Positions 1-8,866 of a DNA stretch of 52,961 nt are shown piece after piece. The notes below the pieces were generated by a model. That model did no database searches. It was not told the DNA's origin and saw only the letters and a list, made by a program, of their open reading frames with translations. Origin of the DNA: Planctomycetia bacterium. GTDB taxonomy: Bacteria; Planctomycetota; Planctomycetia; Gemmatales; HRBIN36. Every line of letters begins with the position of its first letter. The first letter of the stretch is position 1. The stretch is taken from contig JAEUIE010000029.1 of assembly GCA_016795155.1 (NCBI GenBank), forward strand, positions 193,212 through 246,172. Reading direction: 5' to 3'. A program made the position numbers and the translations under genes.

Positions 1-310
1 ATGTCACGCCCGACCACACAAACAGACTCGCACAGATGGTAAAACGTCGGCTGAATCGATCTGCCACATATCCACCCACCAGGCTGAAGACGGCATACAC
101 CCATTTGAACTGCCCGAGCATAATGCCCCAGAGTTCCTCCCGGTTGGCAGCTCCACCCAGGCTCGGAATGGAGGCCATCACTGAAGGCTGCATCGAGGCC
201 AGCATCTGCCGGTCGAGATAATTCAGCAGAGCCACCGGCATCAGCAACACTACCACCAACCAGGCGGTGCGGGAAACAGAAGTGGTGTTTGGTTGTGCAG
301 AACCCATCAT
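1..310 (-). CDS. MFS permease, probable sialic acid/acidic sugar transporter (N-terminal part, cut by window edge)
   Basis: The first 103 codons are open and run off the window. The product starts with a short polar leader, then a hydrophobic helix ending in the motif LNYLDRQ (residues 29-35), seen in many MFS anion:cation symporters and sialate or hexuronate permeases. A second helix is followed by GGYVADRFSRR, the cytoplasmic loop 2-3 signature GxxxDRxxRR of the major facilitator superfamily. The ATG at 310 overlaps the TGA of the upstream kelch gene as ATGA, so translation is probably coupled and the gene belongs to the AGE epimerase-kelch operon. That context suggests import of N-acetylneuraminate or a related sugar acid into the cytoplasm. 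The family is certain; the substrate is inferred from neighbours only. Confidence 0.85.
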   Translation of the reverse strand, partial: MMGSAQPNTTSVSRTAWLVVVLLMPVALLNYLDRQMLASMQPSVMASIPSLGGAANREELWGIMLGQFKWVYAVFSLVGGYVADRFSRRFTICASLFVWSGVT

Positions 311-1338
311 GGTTTCTTTCCAGGCGAATACATCCAGACTTCCGGCGAGCGAACCCCCGGTCGCACTTCACCGCTCGGCATCACCCATGCCTTGTTCCAG
401 TTGACGCAAGGCACGGTTACCCGTGGTGCAGGCAGCTTGCCTGTTGCACTCCACGTACCTGATTTCGCATCATAATGCAAGACAGTGCTGTTGAAACCAG
501 TATGCTTCTCTGGATTGATGCTGACCTGGCTGCCATCATCACCGCCGAGAATGGTGAAACCGTTTACATCAGTTGGGCAAGGCGAAGGCGCCGCCGCCAC
601 GGGATGAGGCAGGTCTGCGACGCGCGTCCACCCTTTGCTAGGATCATACCGGTAGGCATCTTTCAAATAGTGTCTCTCGATTTTGCCGTTCTTGTCTGTG
701 ACCAGATCGACACCGCCTATCAACCAGAATGCTCCATCGAAACTGGCTGCCACCGCCAGCATGCGCCCTGTTCCGGGAAATCCTTCAACCTCTTTCCAGT
801 TGGTAAAATCGGCTGTGAGGTCAAAGTTCCACACATTCTTCACTGTGCTGTTCGCATCTGGTTTCTCCTGTCCCCCGGCAACATAGAGCACTTCACCCAC
901 GATAGCTGCACAGGCATACGCCAGCGGCTTCGGTAATGCCGGCAGGCTGCTGATGATCACATGCTCAGCATGGCTTTCCAATCGAAAAGCGTCGGCATAA
1001 TGCCGCTGCCCATCGCTGCCACCAGCACAAATGATACCCGTTGCATGAGTTACACTGATGCCATAACCCAGAGAACGAGGTAGCTTCCCTGCATTCCGCC
1101 ACCTCCCATCGGGCTGATCCAGTATGAATATGCTGGCATACCAGCGCTTCTTGCCACCTGCCCAGGGTTTCGCTTCAGGGAAATTGGCACCACCAGCAAC
1201 CAGCAGTTTACCCTGACTGACCCCGGCAAAGGTCCCTGCAAAACCCTCCTTACCCGGCATCGTTGCCAGCTGCTTCCAGTCGTCTGCCAGTATGCAGGTA
1301 CTTGTCAGAAGCGTGAACAGAATCAGGAATGGTTTCAT
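307..1338 (-). CDS. nanM: Kelch-repeat N-acetylneuraminate mutarotase-like protein (NanM family)
   Basis: A 343-residue secreted kelch beta-propeller. An N-terminal signal peptide ends near ADD (residues 19-21). Repeated blades carry GG doublets followed by W or Y (VAGGAN, CAGGSDG, VAGGQE, LIGGVD, ILGGDDG), and the last blade contains GEVRPGVRSPEVW, typical of cyclically permuted NanM-type mutarotases. NanM speeds interconversion of the alpha and beta anomers of N-acetylneuraminate outside the cytoplasmic membrane, before uptake. The ATG at 1338 overlaps the stop of the upstream AGE epimerase gene, and its own TGA overlaps the start of the MFS gene, so the three are translationally chained. 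Length and blade number fit the family. Kelch proteins are diverse, so the substrate rests partly on context. Confidence 0.8.
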   Translation of the reverse strand: MKPFLILFTLLTSTCILADDWKQLATMPGKEGFAGTFAGVSQGKLLVAGGANFPEAKPWAGGKKRWYASIFILDQPDGRWRNAGKLPRSLGYGISVTHATGIICAGGSDGQRHYADAFRLESHAEHVIISSLPALPKPLAYACAAIVGEVLYVAGGQEKPDANSTVKNVWNFDLTADFTNWKEVEGFPGTGRMLAVAASFDGAFWLIGGVDLVTDKNGKIERHYLKDAYRYDPSKGWTRVADLPHPVAAAPSPCPTDVNGFTILGGDDGSQVSINPEKHTGFNSTVLHYDAKSGTWSATGKLPAPRVTVPCVNWNKAWVMPSGEVRPGVRSPEVWMYSPGKKP

Positions 1339-2549
1339 GGTTGTTGTCCCAGGTGCTTACTGTGATTTTCCAACAGCCTCCAACAGTACCACAACATCCG
1401 AGGCAGGTGAAAAGGTCCTTTCCACAGATTGCCTTTGAGTCGGGTTGACAGACGGCCATCACGATGAAGATAGCCAAACCACTCGCCGAACTCAGCATCG
1501 GGGAAATGCTGAAAGCTCCACGCATGCACCATGTTGTGCCAGCGGGCATATTTCTTATCACCAGTGAGTTGCCATGCCAGAAGCGTTGCGATGATGGCCT
1601 CACAATGTGGCCACCAGAATTTCATGTCATGCCAGTATTCCTGCACGGGCAGATGATGCAGGTCGCGAAAATAGAAGAGACCGCCAAGCTCTTCATCCCA
1701 GCCCCGCTTCCACATCCAGTCCAGCATGGTTAAGCCGAGTTGGATGAGACGCTGGTCGGTTCGGAGTCGCTCTTCGTGAAGAATGAACCATGCTGCTTCA
1801 ATAGCATGGCCGGGGTTCAGTTGCCTGCCGTCAAAATGGTTGAGGATTTCTCCCGCAGGCCCAACTATTTCCATCACTGCTTCATGTTCGTGCTTGAGAA
1901 AGTAACGCTCGATGCGGTCGATGGCCCAGTCAATCCATTCGGTACACGTGCGTTGCCTGACAACCACATCACCCAGGTTTTCGCGAAGTTCCTGCGCGGT
2001 GGCGATGCCGATCATCAGCGGGCCAATGCCCATCATCGGCCGGGTGGCAGGTTCCACCTTGGGCGGCATCACACCTGCATCGAACGAATGATGCAGATAC
2101 GTTTCAAAATATCTGACTGCCTCCTCAGCAGCCTGCGCCTCGCCGGTGGAACGTGCATAAGCGGCACTGGCAATGGCAGCGAATGATTCACTGTAAACAT
2201 ACCGACGCATCCGTAACGGCTTGCCTTCACGTGTAACAGTGAAGTAAAGCTTGTCCCCGCAGCTGCCATGACGACGAAGAAATTCCACGCCACTGCGGGT
2301 AGCTTCCAGCCATTCACTTTTTTTCTCAACCGTGTTGTAGAGCGTTGCAAACATCCACGCTCCTCGACCCTGAATCCAGATCGACTTGTCGGTATCGATC
2401 ACCGTGCCATCGCGGTCAAGTGCGGAGAGAAATCCACCGTGTTCACGGTCTATTCCATGCCTCAGCCAGAAGGGAATTACATCATCGAGCAGGGCATGAC
2501 GGTAAAACGAAGCGAGAGCTTGACAGCCCTCAGGTGTGGCTACATCCAA
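1335..2549 (-). CDS. AGE-family N-acylglucosamine 2-epimerase
   Basis: A 404-residue protein of the (alpha/alpha)6-barrel AGE/renin-binding-protein family, which interconverts N-acetylmannosamine and N-acetylglucosamine (some members act on free sugars such as cellobiose or mannose). Family signatures include QGRGAWMFATLYN near residue 80, NPGHAIEAAW with the expected catalytic histidine near residue 248, and WWPHCEAIIA further on. No signal peptide is present, so it should be cytoplasmic. The only in-frame start near the N-terminus is TTG at 2549, supported by a GGAG about ten bases upstream. It is the first gene of the operon with the NanM-like and MFS genes. The context makes N-acetylmannosamine from sialic acid the likely substrate, but this is inference. 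Confidence 0.85.
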   Translation of the reverse strand: MDVATPEGCQALASFYRHALLDDVIPFWLRHGIDREHGGFLSALDRDGTVIDTDKSIWIQGRGAWMFATLYNTVEKKSEWLEATRSGVEFLRRHGSCGDKLYFTVTREGKPLRMRRYVYSESFAAIASAAYARSTGEAQAAEEAVRYFETYLHHSFDAGVMPPKVEPATRPMMGIGPLMIGIATAQELRENLGDVVVRQRTCTEWIDWAIDRIERYFLKHEHEAVMEIVGPAGEILNHFDGRQLNPGHAIEAAWFILHEERLRTDQRLIQLGLTMLDWMWKRGWDEELGGLFYFRDLHHLPVQEYWHDMKFWWPHCEAIIATLLAWQLTGDKKYARWHNMVHAWSFQHFPDAEFGEWFGYLHRDGRLSTRLKGNLWKGPFHLPRMLWYCWRLLENHSKHLGQQP

Positions 2550-2648
2550 TGGTTTTTCACTCCGGTGTTACCGGTAAGGTATGCTGGCTGACACGAAAAT
2601 GAAATGAAAAAACGCCTGCACCTGTGAGACGCAAGCGTTACAACGAAG

Positions 2649-2732
2649 TGCCGGAGACAGGACTTGAACCTGCACTCGGTTGCCCGAACCAGCCCCTCAA
2701 GCTGGCGTGTCTGCCAATTCCACCACTCCGGC
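2649..2732 (-). tRNA. tRNA-Leu (anticodon GAG)
   Basis: On the minus strand a class II tRNA folds with acceptor stem GCCGGAG/CTCCGGC, the usual D-arm GGTGGAATTGGCAGAC, an anticodon stem CCAGC/GCTGG enclosing the seven-base loop TTGAGGG (anticodon GAG, decoding CUC), a variable arm, and a T-loop GGTTCAAGTCC. The discriminator base is A. The 3' CCA is not encoded (CTT follows). It lies just upstream of the AGE epimerase operon on the same strand. Confidence 0.95.
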
Positions 2733-2873
2733 GCGGAGTCTGCCCTTATGAATCAAGGACTGGAATACCATTCTAAATGACCACTATCATACGGCAAGGT
2801 TCGCTGTTCAATTTATGAACCTGCATTTCCCTATAATCAGCACGGATAAGCAGATCCCAGCGAGTGCAACAAT

Positions 2874-3002
2874 ATGCGATTACTCATGTTGGTATTTCTA
2901 ATGGCTGGTTGTGGCTCAGCAGCAGTCGTCACTCCCAGCAAACCCGCGCCGCCTCCTACCGATCCAGCGAAGTTCAGCAATTTTCCGCAAATCAAACAGT
3001 AA
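2874..3002 (+). CDS. Very small lipoprotein (42 aa)
   Basis: A 42-codon reading frame begins with a compact lipoprotein signal: basic start MRLL, hydrophobic core, then the lipobox LMAGC with the lipidated cysteine at residue 13. The mature part of about 30 residues is rich in Pro, Ala and Lys (SKPAPPP). It is tail-to-tail with the DUF1559 gene at 3030, ending 27 bases from that gene's stop. A similar mini-lipoprotein follows the other DUF1559 gene at 8867. The ribosome binding site is weak, so the gene is probable rather than certain. Function is unknown. Confidence 0.6.
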   Translation: MRLLMLVFLMAGCGSAAVVTPSKPAPPPTDPAKFSNFPQIKQ

Positions 3003-3029
3003 TAAGTGGTGGATTGCGATTGCAACGCG

Positions 3030-4070
3030 TTATTCCAGAATTGACGAAGTATCGTTGATGTAACCATCACGTCGGCCAGCCAGTTGCTGCAGCAGGGCCC
3101 AGTCATTTTTCACCGGGCCAAAGCCCAGCCAGGCTGTGTTGCCAAACCTCACGGTTCGCACTGAGGCATCGCCGAACGCAAACTGTACACCGGCGGTATG
3201 TCGGCTGGAGAACCGCCAGTAAGCAGCACCGCCTGCATCGACTCCACCTGTGTTACCTTTGCCCAGCCCCAGGCCAGTGCCCATGCCGCCTGCACCAAAC
3301 CAGGCGTAGGCTGAACCACGCTGGCCCACGCCGTTGCCCCCCAGGCCTTCGCCAAACATCAGCGTGTTACTGGTGCCATCCTGCACAGTCATCTGACCTA
3401 GTGTGACTTTCACCCGGTTAAGCATCACCCCTTCATAGCCACCAAAGGTTGGTGCCGGAGTCAGTCCCAGAGGATTAGGTGCCAGCACCGTAACATTGAA
3501 ACTGCCACCCAGGCCGGCTACACCCAGATAATTCGTGCGACCTACCAGTTCATCACCGGGAGCAAAACGGGCGAAGGCCGGGAAGTTTCCCTGATCTGCA
3601 TAAATCATCAGGATCAGAGAGAAAATGTCCGATGAAGCAACATCATCCGATGGGCAGTAAAACATTTTCAGTCGCGATTGTGCAACGCCATAACAGGCAG
3701 ACCGTGTCCACCAGAATGCATCGCCCTGATTCAATGCCAGGTTAACACCAGCTGATGGCACATTCGCAAACCGCTTGTAAAGATTATCCTTCTCCAGATA
3801 AGGAAGTAGGAAAGGCAGGGTACCTACATATTGAGCTTGTGCTGGGGTGATGTTGCCCGAGGGCCCTAGTATTCCCGGTGGCAGGCGTTCGTAATCATTG
3901 TGGAAATGGTGGATTGCAATAGCGATCTGCCGCAGATTGCTGGCACAGATCATCTTGTTCGCAGCTTCACGAACCCGCTGAATGGCGGGGAGCAGTAGAG
4001 CCATCAGCAATGCTATGATGGCAATTACCACCAGAAGTTCTATCAACGTAAATCCGTGGCGACGCTTCAT
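3030..4070 (-). CDS. DUF1559 prepilin-like exported protein
   Basis: A 346-residue planctomycete DUF1559 protein. The N-terminus is a type IV prepilin-like signal: MKRRHG followed by [23 protein letters not shown], with the expected prepilin peptidase cut after Gly6, Phe7 as new N-terminus and Glu11 as the conserved +5 glutamate. The next segment, [20 protein letters not shown], followed by LPPG, is the classic start of the DUF1559 domain. The C-terminal part has the usual [10 protein letters not shown] segment. These proteins occur in dozens of copies per planctomycete genome and are thought to be pseudopilin-like surface or secretion components; no precise function is known. The start is the ATG at 4070. 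Confidence 0.95.
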   Translation of the reverse strand: MKRRHGFTLIELLVVIAIIALLMALLLPAIQRVREAANKMICASNLRQIAIAIHHFHNDYERLPPGILGPSGNITPAQAQYVGTLPFLLPYLEKDNLYKRFANVPSAGVNLALNQGDAFWWTRSACYGVAQSRLKMFYCPSDDVASSDIFSLILMIYADQGNFPAFARFAPGDELVGRTNYLGVAGLGGSFNVTVLAPNPLGLTPAPTFGGYEGVMLNRVKVTLGQMTVQDGTSNTLMFGEGLGGNGVGQRGSAYAWFGAGGMGTGLGLGKGNTGGVDAGGAAYWRFSSRHTAGVQFAFGDASVRTVRFGNTAWLGFGPVKNDWALLQQLAGRRDGYINDTSSILE

Positions 4071-4266
4071 GGAATCTAACTCATTGCGTTGTGTTTCTTT
4101 CCAATTATTGTGACCGATGAACGTAGGGGTTCAAGAGGTAGAGGCCACAGTTCATCTATTACTCATAAGTATAAATTATGGTCGATGTTATCTTGCCTAT
4201 TTTTCGCACTTTATGTTGAATAAGTCAGATACTCTGTCCGTCTCGATATATCCATGGAGTGTATTC

Positions 4267-5040
4267 GTGAAGCGATTTGTATACCTGACAAGCCTCACCT
4301 TGTTGCTGATCCAAAGCAGCGCATCGGCTCAAGTCACCACTTTTTATGGTGATAGCAATGCCTTCCCCCGCGATTTGACCGTGCCCCTTTCCACTCAGGC
4401 TTCTTTCCTTAGTTTCATTGGAGCATCAGGTACCAACAACTTCGACAGTTATACACCATTTTTGCCGCCTCCCGGTGCGATGGGTTTCCCTGGTCTTCCG
4501 ACAACTGTTTCCACCGATGCCACGTTTGTTGGTATTGATACGCAGCAACAAGGTTCCTTCTCGGTTTCTGCTCCCCAGTTTCTTTCCAGCAGTCTGATTC
4601 TGGATATTAATGGACAGCCTATCGGGGCCAATCTGGTGACCAGTTTCGTCTTCAGCGATCGCATCAATGCCTTCGGTGCCTTCTTCGTGAACGTAGGCGA
4701 CTTGAGCAATTCGAACGTGCTCAGCATCACCTTGCAGGATGGAGTTGCAGGCACACCAAGAAACTTTCTGATCAACAGTGGCACTCCCTTCCAGGGACGA
4801 AACTTCGATGCCACCTTCTACTATGGCATCCACGATGCAGTGCCGTTCGACCGCGTCTTCATCAATGCCACCTCCAATCAGGAAGGTTACATCTTCGACA
4901 ATATCACCATCAATGCAGTGCCCGAACCTGCTACCTATGTCCTCATCGCCGGCATCGGCCTGGCTGGTTACGCCACCCACCGCTATCGCCGCAATCGCCT
5001 GAAGAAGATGGGCGAGTTGTCACTGAAAGCAGCAAAATAA
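4267..5040 (+). CDS. PEP-CTERM sorted exported protein
   Basis: The gene starts best at GTG 4267, which follows GGAG by seven bases and gives a clean signal peptide (VKRFVYLTSLTLLLIQSSASAQ-type, cut after SASA). Upstream in-frame codons lack a ribosome binding site. The product is 257 residues. The mature part is rich in Ser, Thr, Asn and aromatic residues with a beta-rich look and no recognised catalytic domain. The C-terminus is a PEP-CTERM tripartite signal: VPEPATY at residues 218-224, a hydrophobic helix, then a basic cluster HRYRRNRLKK. Such signals are handled by exosortase-type enzymes that attach or release proteins at the envelope. No exosortase is in this window. Confidence 0.85.
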   Translation: MKRFVYLTSLTLLLIQSSASAQVTTFYGDSNAFPRDLTVPLSTQASFLSFIGASGTNNFDSYTPFLPPPGAMGFPGLPTTVSTDATFVGIDTQQQGSFSVSAPQFLSSSLILDINGQPIGANLVTSFVFSDRINAFGAFFVNVGDLSNSNVLSITLQDGVAGTPRNFLINSGTPFQGRNFDATFYYGIHDAVPFDRVFINATSNQEGYIFDNITINAVPEPATYVLIAGIGLAGYATHRYRRNRLKKMGELSLKAAK

Positions 5041-5050
5041 GATAAAACAA

Positions 5051-5223
5051 TTAGCCCCCGGCTCTTCAAGCCGGGGGCGTGTGCGCGCGGACTTGAATCG
5101 TCCATTACGTTACCGGCTTGTGCTATGCACAAAGCAAACCGCAAGTTTCAATCGTCATTCCATCGCGAAATACGTAATACACAGCGCGAGAGCCCGCCCA
5201 CGGCTTAAAGAGCCGTGGGCTAA
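5051..5223. repeat. BIME-like inverted pair of TTAGCCC palindromes
   Basis: The left element (5051-5078) starts TTA and forms a perfect nine-base-pair hairpin with arms GCCCCCGGC and GCCGGGGGC around TCTTCAA. The right element (5196-5223) has a ten-base-pair stem, arms GCCCACGGCT and AGCCGTGGGC around TAAAG, and ends in TAA. Read on the opposite strand, the right element starts TTAGCCCACGGCTCTTTAAG, so the two are diverged inverted copies about 117 bases apart, the arrangement of REP pairs. The left element is repeated base for base at 22002-22029. The pair fills the gap between two convergent genes and may also act as a terminator. Confidence 0.75.
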
Positions 5224-5228
5224 ATGGG

Positions 5229-6344
5229 TTACTTTGCCCACGGCAACAAAGCTGATCGCTGCGCCAACCCCGCATCCTGTGCTTCAAACGCATCATTAAT
5301 CGCGCTCAGCGGATAACGATGTGAAATCAGCTTGTGGAACGGATATTTCTGTTGATGCTTGGCCAGGAACTCGAGTGAAAACAACAGGCTCGGTGCATCG
5401 TACCACATGATGCCCAGAACATTCTTGCCGGGCAGCACCAGGCTCGATGGATCAAACGAACAGACATCGCCACCACAGATGCAGCCTACCATGGCATAAG
5501 TGCCGCCGTTGCCGAGCATCTCGACACCTTCGGGAACTGCTGCTGCTTTACCCACCACTTCCAGAACAACATCTGCACCCCAACCATCGGTCAGTTGCTT
5601 GACACGTTGGATGCGTGATTGCGAACTGTTGTGCTGCTTCAGATCAATGAGATGATCGGCGCCAAACTCTTTCGCGAGTACCAATCGATCATCAATGCCA
5701 TCTATTACCGTAACGCTGGCAGCGCCACGTTCCTTGGCCACCGCAGCTGCAAGTACACCCAGCCCTCCAGCGCCTTGCACCACCACATGATCGCCTACTC
5801 CCACCTTTGCCAGATAGAAACTGTAGACCACCTGGGCCAGCGCGCAGTTGGCAGGTGCTGCCAGATCTTCAGGAACGCCTTCAGGTATCTTGAACACCAC
5901 CTGCCCGGGGCGCAGATAATAGTACTGTCCATACGCTGCATTGAAGTGAGGCCAGACATCGGGCGGATGACGAAACCGCATGCCATGCGGACAACGTGGC
6001 GTGAAACCACGCAGACAAGCCCGGCATCTGCCACATGCGACAAAGTAACGATATGCGATACGGTCACCCACCTTGAGTGGCTTGCCCGTTGAATCGGTCA
6101 TAACGCCTTCACCCAGCCTGGCCACTTCGCCACACATCTCGTGGCCAACACTGCGAAAGTTGCTGCGGCCTGTGTCGCTAGGAATGTACTCGCCTCGCCA
6201 GAGATGCAGATCGCTGCCACAGATGTTGGCCTGCGTAACCTTCACCAGTATCGCGCCAGGTTCCGGATCAGGAACAGGATACTCAACCAGTTGAAACGGT
6301 TGACGTACTCCTGTCATGGCTGCAACGAATCCGGTTTCTGGCAT
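5229..6344 (-). CDS. Zinc-dependent medium-chain alcohol dehydrogenase family protein
   Basis: A 371-residue GroES/Rossmann alcohol dehydrogenase. The catalytic zinc region NICGSDLHLWRGE and GHEMCGEV are near residues 40-75, the structural zinc loop CGRCRACLRGFTPRC follows near residue 110, and the nucleotide site GAGGLGVLAAAVA near residue 195 is followed by an acidic residue (VIDG) that favours NAD. It resembles threonine/sorbitol-dehydrogenase-like enzymes that oxidise a secondary alcohol to a ketone. The substrate cannot be read from sequence. It is a single cytoplasmic gene with no operon partner on its strand. Confidence 0.9.
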   Translation of the reverse strand: MPETGFVAAMTGVRQPFQLVEYPVPDPEPGAILVKVTQANICGSDLHLWRGEYIPSDTGRSNFRSVGHEMCGEVARLGEGVMTDSTGKPLKVGDRIAYRYFVACGRCRACLRGFTPRCPHGMRFRHPPDVWPHFNAAYGQYYYLRPGQVVFKIPEGVPEDLAAPANCALAQVVYSFYLAKVGVGDHVVVQGAGGLGVLAAAVAKERGAASVTVIDGIDDRLVLAKEFGADHLIDLKQHNSSQSRIQRVKQLTDGWGADVVLEVVGKAAAVPEGVEMLGNGGTYAMVGCICGGDVCSFDPSSLVLPGKNVLGIMWYDAPSLLFSLEFLAKHQQKYPFHKLISHRYPLSAINDAFEAQDAGLAQRSALLPWAK

Positions 6345-6664
6345 GATCTGAATTCCAGAGTGAGTTTTGATGTGGCCTGAATGAAATTGTACTCATCAGG
6401 TGAACCAAGTCCTCCAGTTCATCCTCTTTATCTGGAGCACTGTTACTTTCATCCATATTTCACGGCATTATCATCCGGTTCTCAGTGTCCTTAGCTAAAT
6501 AGAGCTAGGCAAATACCGAAGAGAGATTATCCTTTGCAGAGCAGTGGTGAGATCGAAATGAAAAGTGAAACCTGATCTACTTTGCCGGGGTTAATCAAAT
6601 AGGTTCGTCCAAACGAAACTTGAAGCACGTTCGTCTAGTAAGTGAAGAAGCGAGGTACTCGATC
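6345..6664. other. Gene-free 320-bp divergent intergenic region
   Basis: This stretch separates the minus-strand dehydrogenase from the plus-strand zinc-ribbon gene, so both promoters should lie here. The only structure seen is an imperfect palindrome near 6488-6508 (CCTTAGCT, spacer, AGCTAGG). No credible reading frame, tRNA or long repeat was found. Confidence 0.5.
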
Positions 6665-6901
6665 ATGATAGTCAAGCAACTTATCGACTGGTGGCGCGGC
6701 GAAAGCGAGCCGGTCAACATGCATGTACGCTGCCAGCATTGTCAGCAGAAGATTCGCTTCCGTCCGGAACGCGCCGGGACCATTTCGTCCTGCCCGCGCT
6801 GCCGACGTTCTCTGAAACTCCCGACGGATGATGTTCAGCTTAAACCAGTTTCCAGCGCCAAGGTCGGTCATCGTATCGCCCAGCGAACGACACGTAACTA
6901 A
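6665..6901 (+). CDS. Small zinc-ribbon protein
   Basis: A 78-residue protein starting at ATG 6665, preceded by GAGG at a reasonable distance; a TTG 45 bases upstream is in frame but less likely. Two CxxC knuckles, CQHC near residues 21-24 and CPRC near residues 41-44, spaced by about 16 residues with an FRP segment between, form a zinc ribbon like the MJ0042-type putative zinc fingers common in planctomycetes and myxobacteria. The N-terminus VKQLIDWWRGE is amphipathic rather than a true signal. The tail is basic. It probably binds zinc; no enzymatic role is visible. It ends seven bases before the stop of the convergent tadA. Confidence 0.65.
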   Translation: MIVKQLIDWWRGESEPVNMHVRCQHCQQKIRFRPERAGTISSCPRCRRSLKLPTDDVQLKPVSSAKVGHRIAQRTTRN

Positions 6902-6907
6902 ACTCAC

Positions 6908-7426
6908 TCAGTTCATCCGCAAGCGTTTCTTGCGGAAGAACTCTGATAGAATCCCGCCACATGCCCCCGCCTGCACGCCTGCCAGCACTTCCACTCGATG
7001 ATTCAGCCTCGCGTCATTGGTTAGCTCATACAGCGAATGACACGCTCCTGCTTTGGCATCTGTGGCTCCATACACCAGCATTGGCAAGCGCGCCTGCACC
7101 ACTGCACCGGCACACATCGGGCATGGTTCGAGTGTCACATACAAAATGCAGTTGAGAAGTCGCCAGTGTTGCAGCGCCTGCGCCGCCTGAGTGAGGGCAA
7201 TCATCTCCGCATGGGCCGTCGGGTCATGCAACTGTTCCCGCTGATTGTGCGCCCGGGCAATCACACCCCGATCCAGCGAGACGATGACAGCACCCACTGG
7301 TACTTCATCCTCTTCACGCGCCTGTTCTGCTTCTTCCAGCGCCATCTCCATGTGGAACAGGTGAAACGGATGCCGTGGATCACGCAGATCGCTTAATGGC
7401 ATGTCATGCAGGTCGTAATATTGCAT
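6908..7426 (-). CDS. tadA: tRNA(adenine34) deaminase TadA
   Basis: A nucleoside/tRNA deaminase with all zinc-site motifs: HAEMIAL (His ligand and catalytic Glu) and [10 protein letters not shown] (two Cys ligands), plus the N-terminal core EVPVGAVIV. These are the signatures of TadA, which converts adenosine 34 of tRNA-Arg(ACG) to inosine; the tail [13 protein letters not shown] also fits. The reading frame stays open to 7489. The ATG at 7426 is preferred because it starts close to the conserved core and has an AAGGA upstream, giving 172 residues. Guanine-deaminase-like relatives are an alternative, but spacing and the tail favour TadA. Confidence 0.88.
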   Translation of the reverse strand: MQYYDLHDMPLSDLRDPRHPFHLFHMEMALEEAEQAREEDEVPVGAVIVSLDRGVIARAHNQREQLHDPTAHAEMIALTQAAQALQHWRLLNCILYVTLEPCPMCAGAVVQARLPMLVYGATDAKAGACHSLYELTNDARLNHRVEVLAGVQAGACGGILSEFFRKKRLRMN

Positions 7427-7607
7427 GGGTGGTCGATATATCCTTGTGATGAAGCAAGCGCATTTCAAAGTTGTACGAAGTGCTTTCAAAAATCACTCAT
7501 CAAGAAATAATGTACCAGATTATTTACATCGCTTGCATCAAGACTTGGTTTCATCTATCATCAGAAATTGATGATAATCTGTTTTACCCATTTTGGGAGT
7601 ACTCTCT

Positions 7608-8765
7608 ATGTTGAAACGCACCCGTCAAGGGTTCACACTGATAGAATTGCTGGTGGTTATTGCCATTATCGCACTATTGATGGCTTTGTTACTGCCTGCC
7701 ATTCAAAAAGTCCGTGAAGCTGCTAATCGAATGTTGTGTGGAAGTAATCTGCGTCAGATCGCCATCGCATCACATAATTACCATGGCGACTTTTCCAGAC
7801 TGCCTCCAGGCTACCTCGGACCATACCCGGTGAATGAACAAGGTTTGCCAAACGTTTTCACTCCTCTGCCTAACAATTGTCAGCAAGTTGGCGTGTTGAC
7901 TATTCTTCTTCCCTACATGGAAGCAGACAACATAGCGAAGCTGGTTGTCGATCCCGTTGCTCCTTTTGGCTTGATGCAATTGGGTCTCCGTACCGTTGGT
8001 TTGCCATGGCACCTGCCCGTACCCAGCAATCCCAACTTTGCTGTCGCGCAAACCAAGATCAAAATGTTCCTCTGTCCGAGCGATACCCAGGGCGACGCCC
8101 AGGTAGCGATCGGCGTTTCGTCTCACTACTACAACACCAACTCAGGCAACGGCTACAGTATTGCAGCCCAGGCATATCCTTTGACAGCCAGCCCGGCTAT
8201 TCCGAATCTCGGACGTGCCAACTATGCTGGTGTCGCTGGTATGTCAGGTCGCGGTACCAACACTGCACATCCCTTTTTCAATCCTCCATTCCAGCCTGCA
8301 CCACTGGTTGGCTACAGCATTTCAAGATTCGAAGGCATTATGACCAATCGCAGCGAGCACACGCTGGGTCAGCTTGCTGTGCAGGATGGCACCTCCAACA
8401 CTCTGCTTTTTGGTGAATCGAATGTGGGCAATGAGCCACTGAATGCCCCCTTTGCTTCCCAGCCGGTCAATACTCGCCACTATGAAACCTGCTGGATGGG
8501 CGCCGGTTCTATCCCCACCATTGGTGGTCTAGTGCAGAACCGCATGACTCCCTGGTGGGGCTTTGGCAGCATGCATCCCACCTCGGTCATGTTTGCCTTT
8601 GCTGATGGTTCAACGCGTGGTGTTCGCAAGGGCACTTCAGCAGCCATCAACAATGCAGCACCTGCCGGGTTGGTGGTTCCACTGCCTGCCGATTGGTTGG
8701 TCTTCCAGCAATTGGGTGGTCGACGCGATGGCCTGCAGCTTGATACCTCTGGCTTGCTTGACTAG
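7608..8765 (+). CDS. DUF1559 prepilin-like exported protein
   Basis: Second DUF1559 protein, 385 residues from ATG 7608, which follows GGAG by nine bases. The prepilin-like N-terminus has Gly8, then [20 protein letters not shown] and the domain start [20 protein letters not shown] with LPPG. The N-terminal 60 residues are nearly identical to those of the protein at 3030-4070, while the rest diverges, as usual for this paralogue family. The C-terminus contains [14 protein letters not shown] and ends in [14 protein letters not shown]. It is followed by a hairpin and a mini-lipoprotein gene on the same strand. Role unknown; an envelope pseudopilin-like function is inferred from the signal. Confidence 0.95.
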   Translation: MLKRTRQGFTLIELLVVIAIIALLMALLLPAIQKVREAANRMLCGSNLRQIAIASHNYHGDFSRLPPGYLGPYPVNEQGLPNVFTPLPNNCQQVGVLTILLPYMEADNIAKLVVDPVAPFGLMQLGLRTVGLPWHLPVPSNPNFAVAQTKIKMFLCPSDTQGDAQVAIGVSSHYYNTNSGNGYSIAAQAYPLTASPAIPNLGRANYAGVAGMSGRGTNTAHPFFNPPFQPAPLVGYSISRFEGIMTNRSEHTLGQLAVQDGTSNTLLFGESNVGNEPLNAPFASQPVNTRHYETCWMGAGSIPTIGGLVQNRMTPWWGFGSMHPTSVMFAFADGSTRGVRKGTSAAINNAAPAGLVVPLPADWLVFQQLGGRRDGLQLDTSGLLD

Positions 8766-8790
8766 TTGTCATTTGAATTCAAGTAGCTAT

Positions 8791-8824
8791 ACAGGGTCGT
8801 ATTTGTACAAAAGCTCGACCCTGT
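8791..8824 (+). promoter_or_regulatory. Intercistronic hairpin
   Basis: A perfect nine-base-pair stem, ACAGGGTCG and CGACCCTGT, encloses a sixteen-base loop between the DUF1559 stop and the mini-lipoprotein start. No T-run follows, so it is more likely an mRNA-stabilising or attenuating structure than a full terminator. Confidence 0.5.
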
Positions 8825-8866
8825 AGATACTACAGATACTTACACCATACCCCGATTGGAGTTTCG

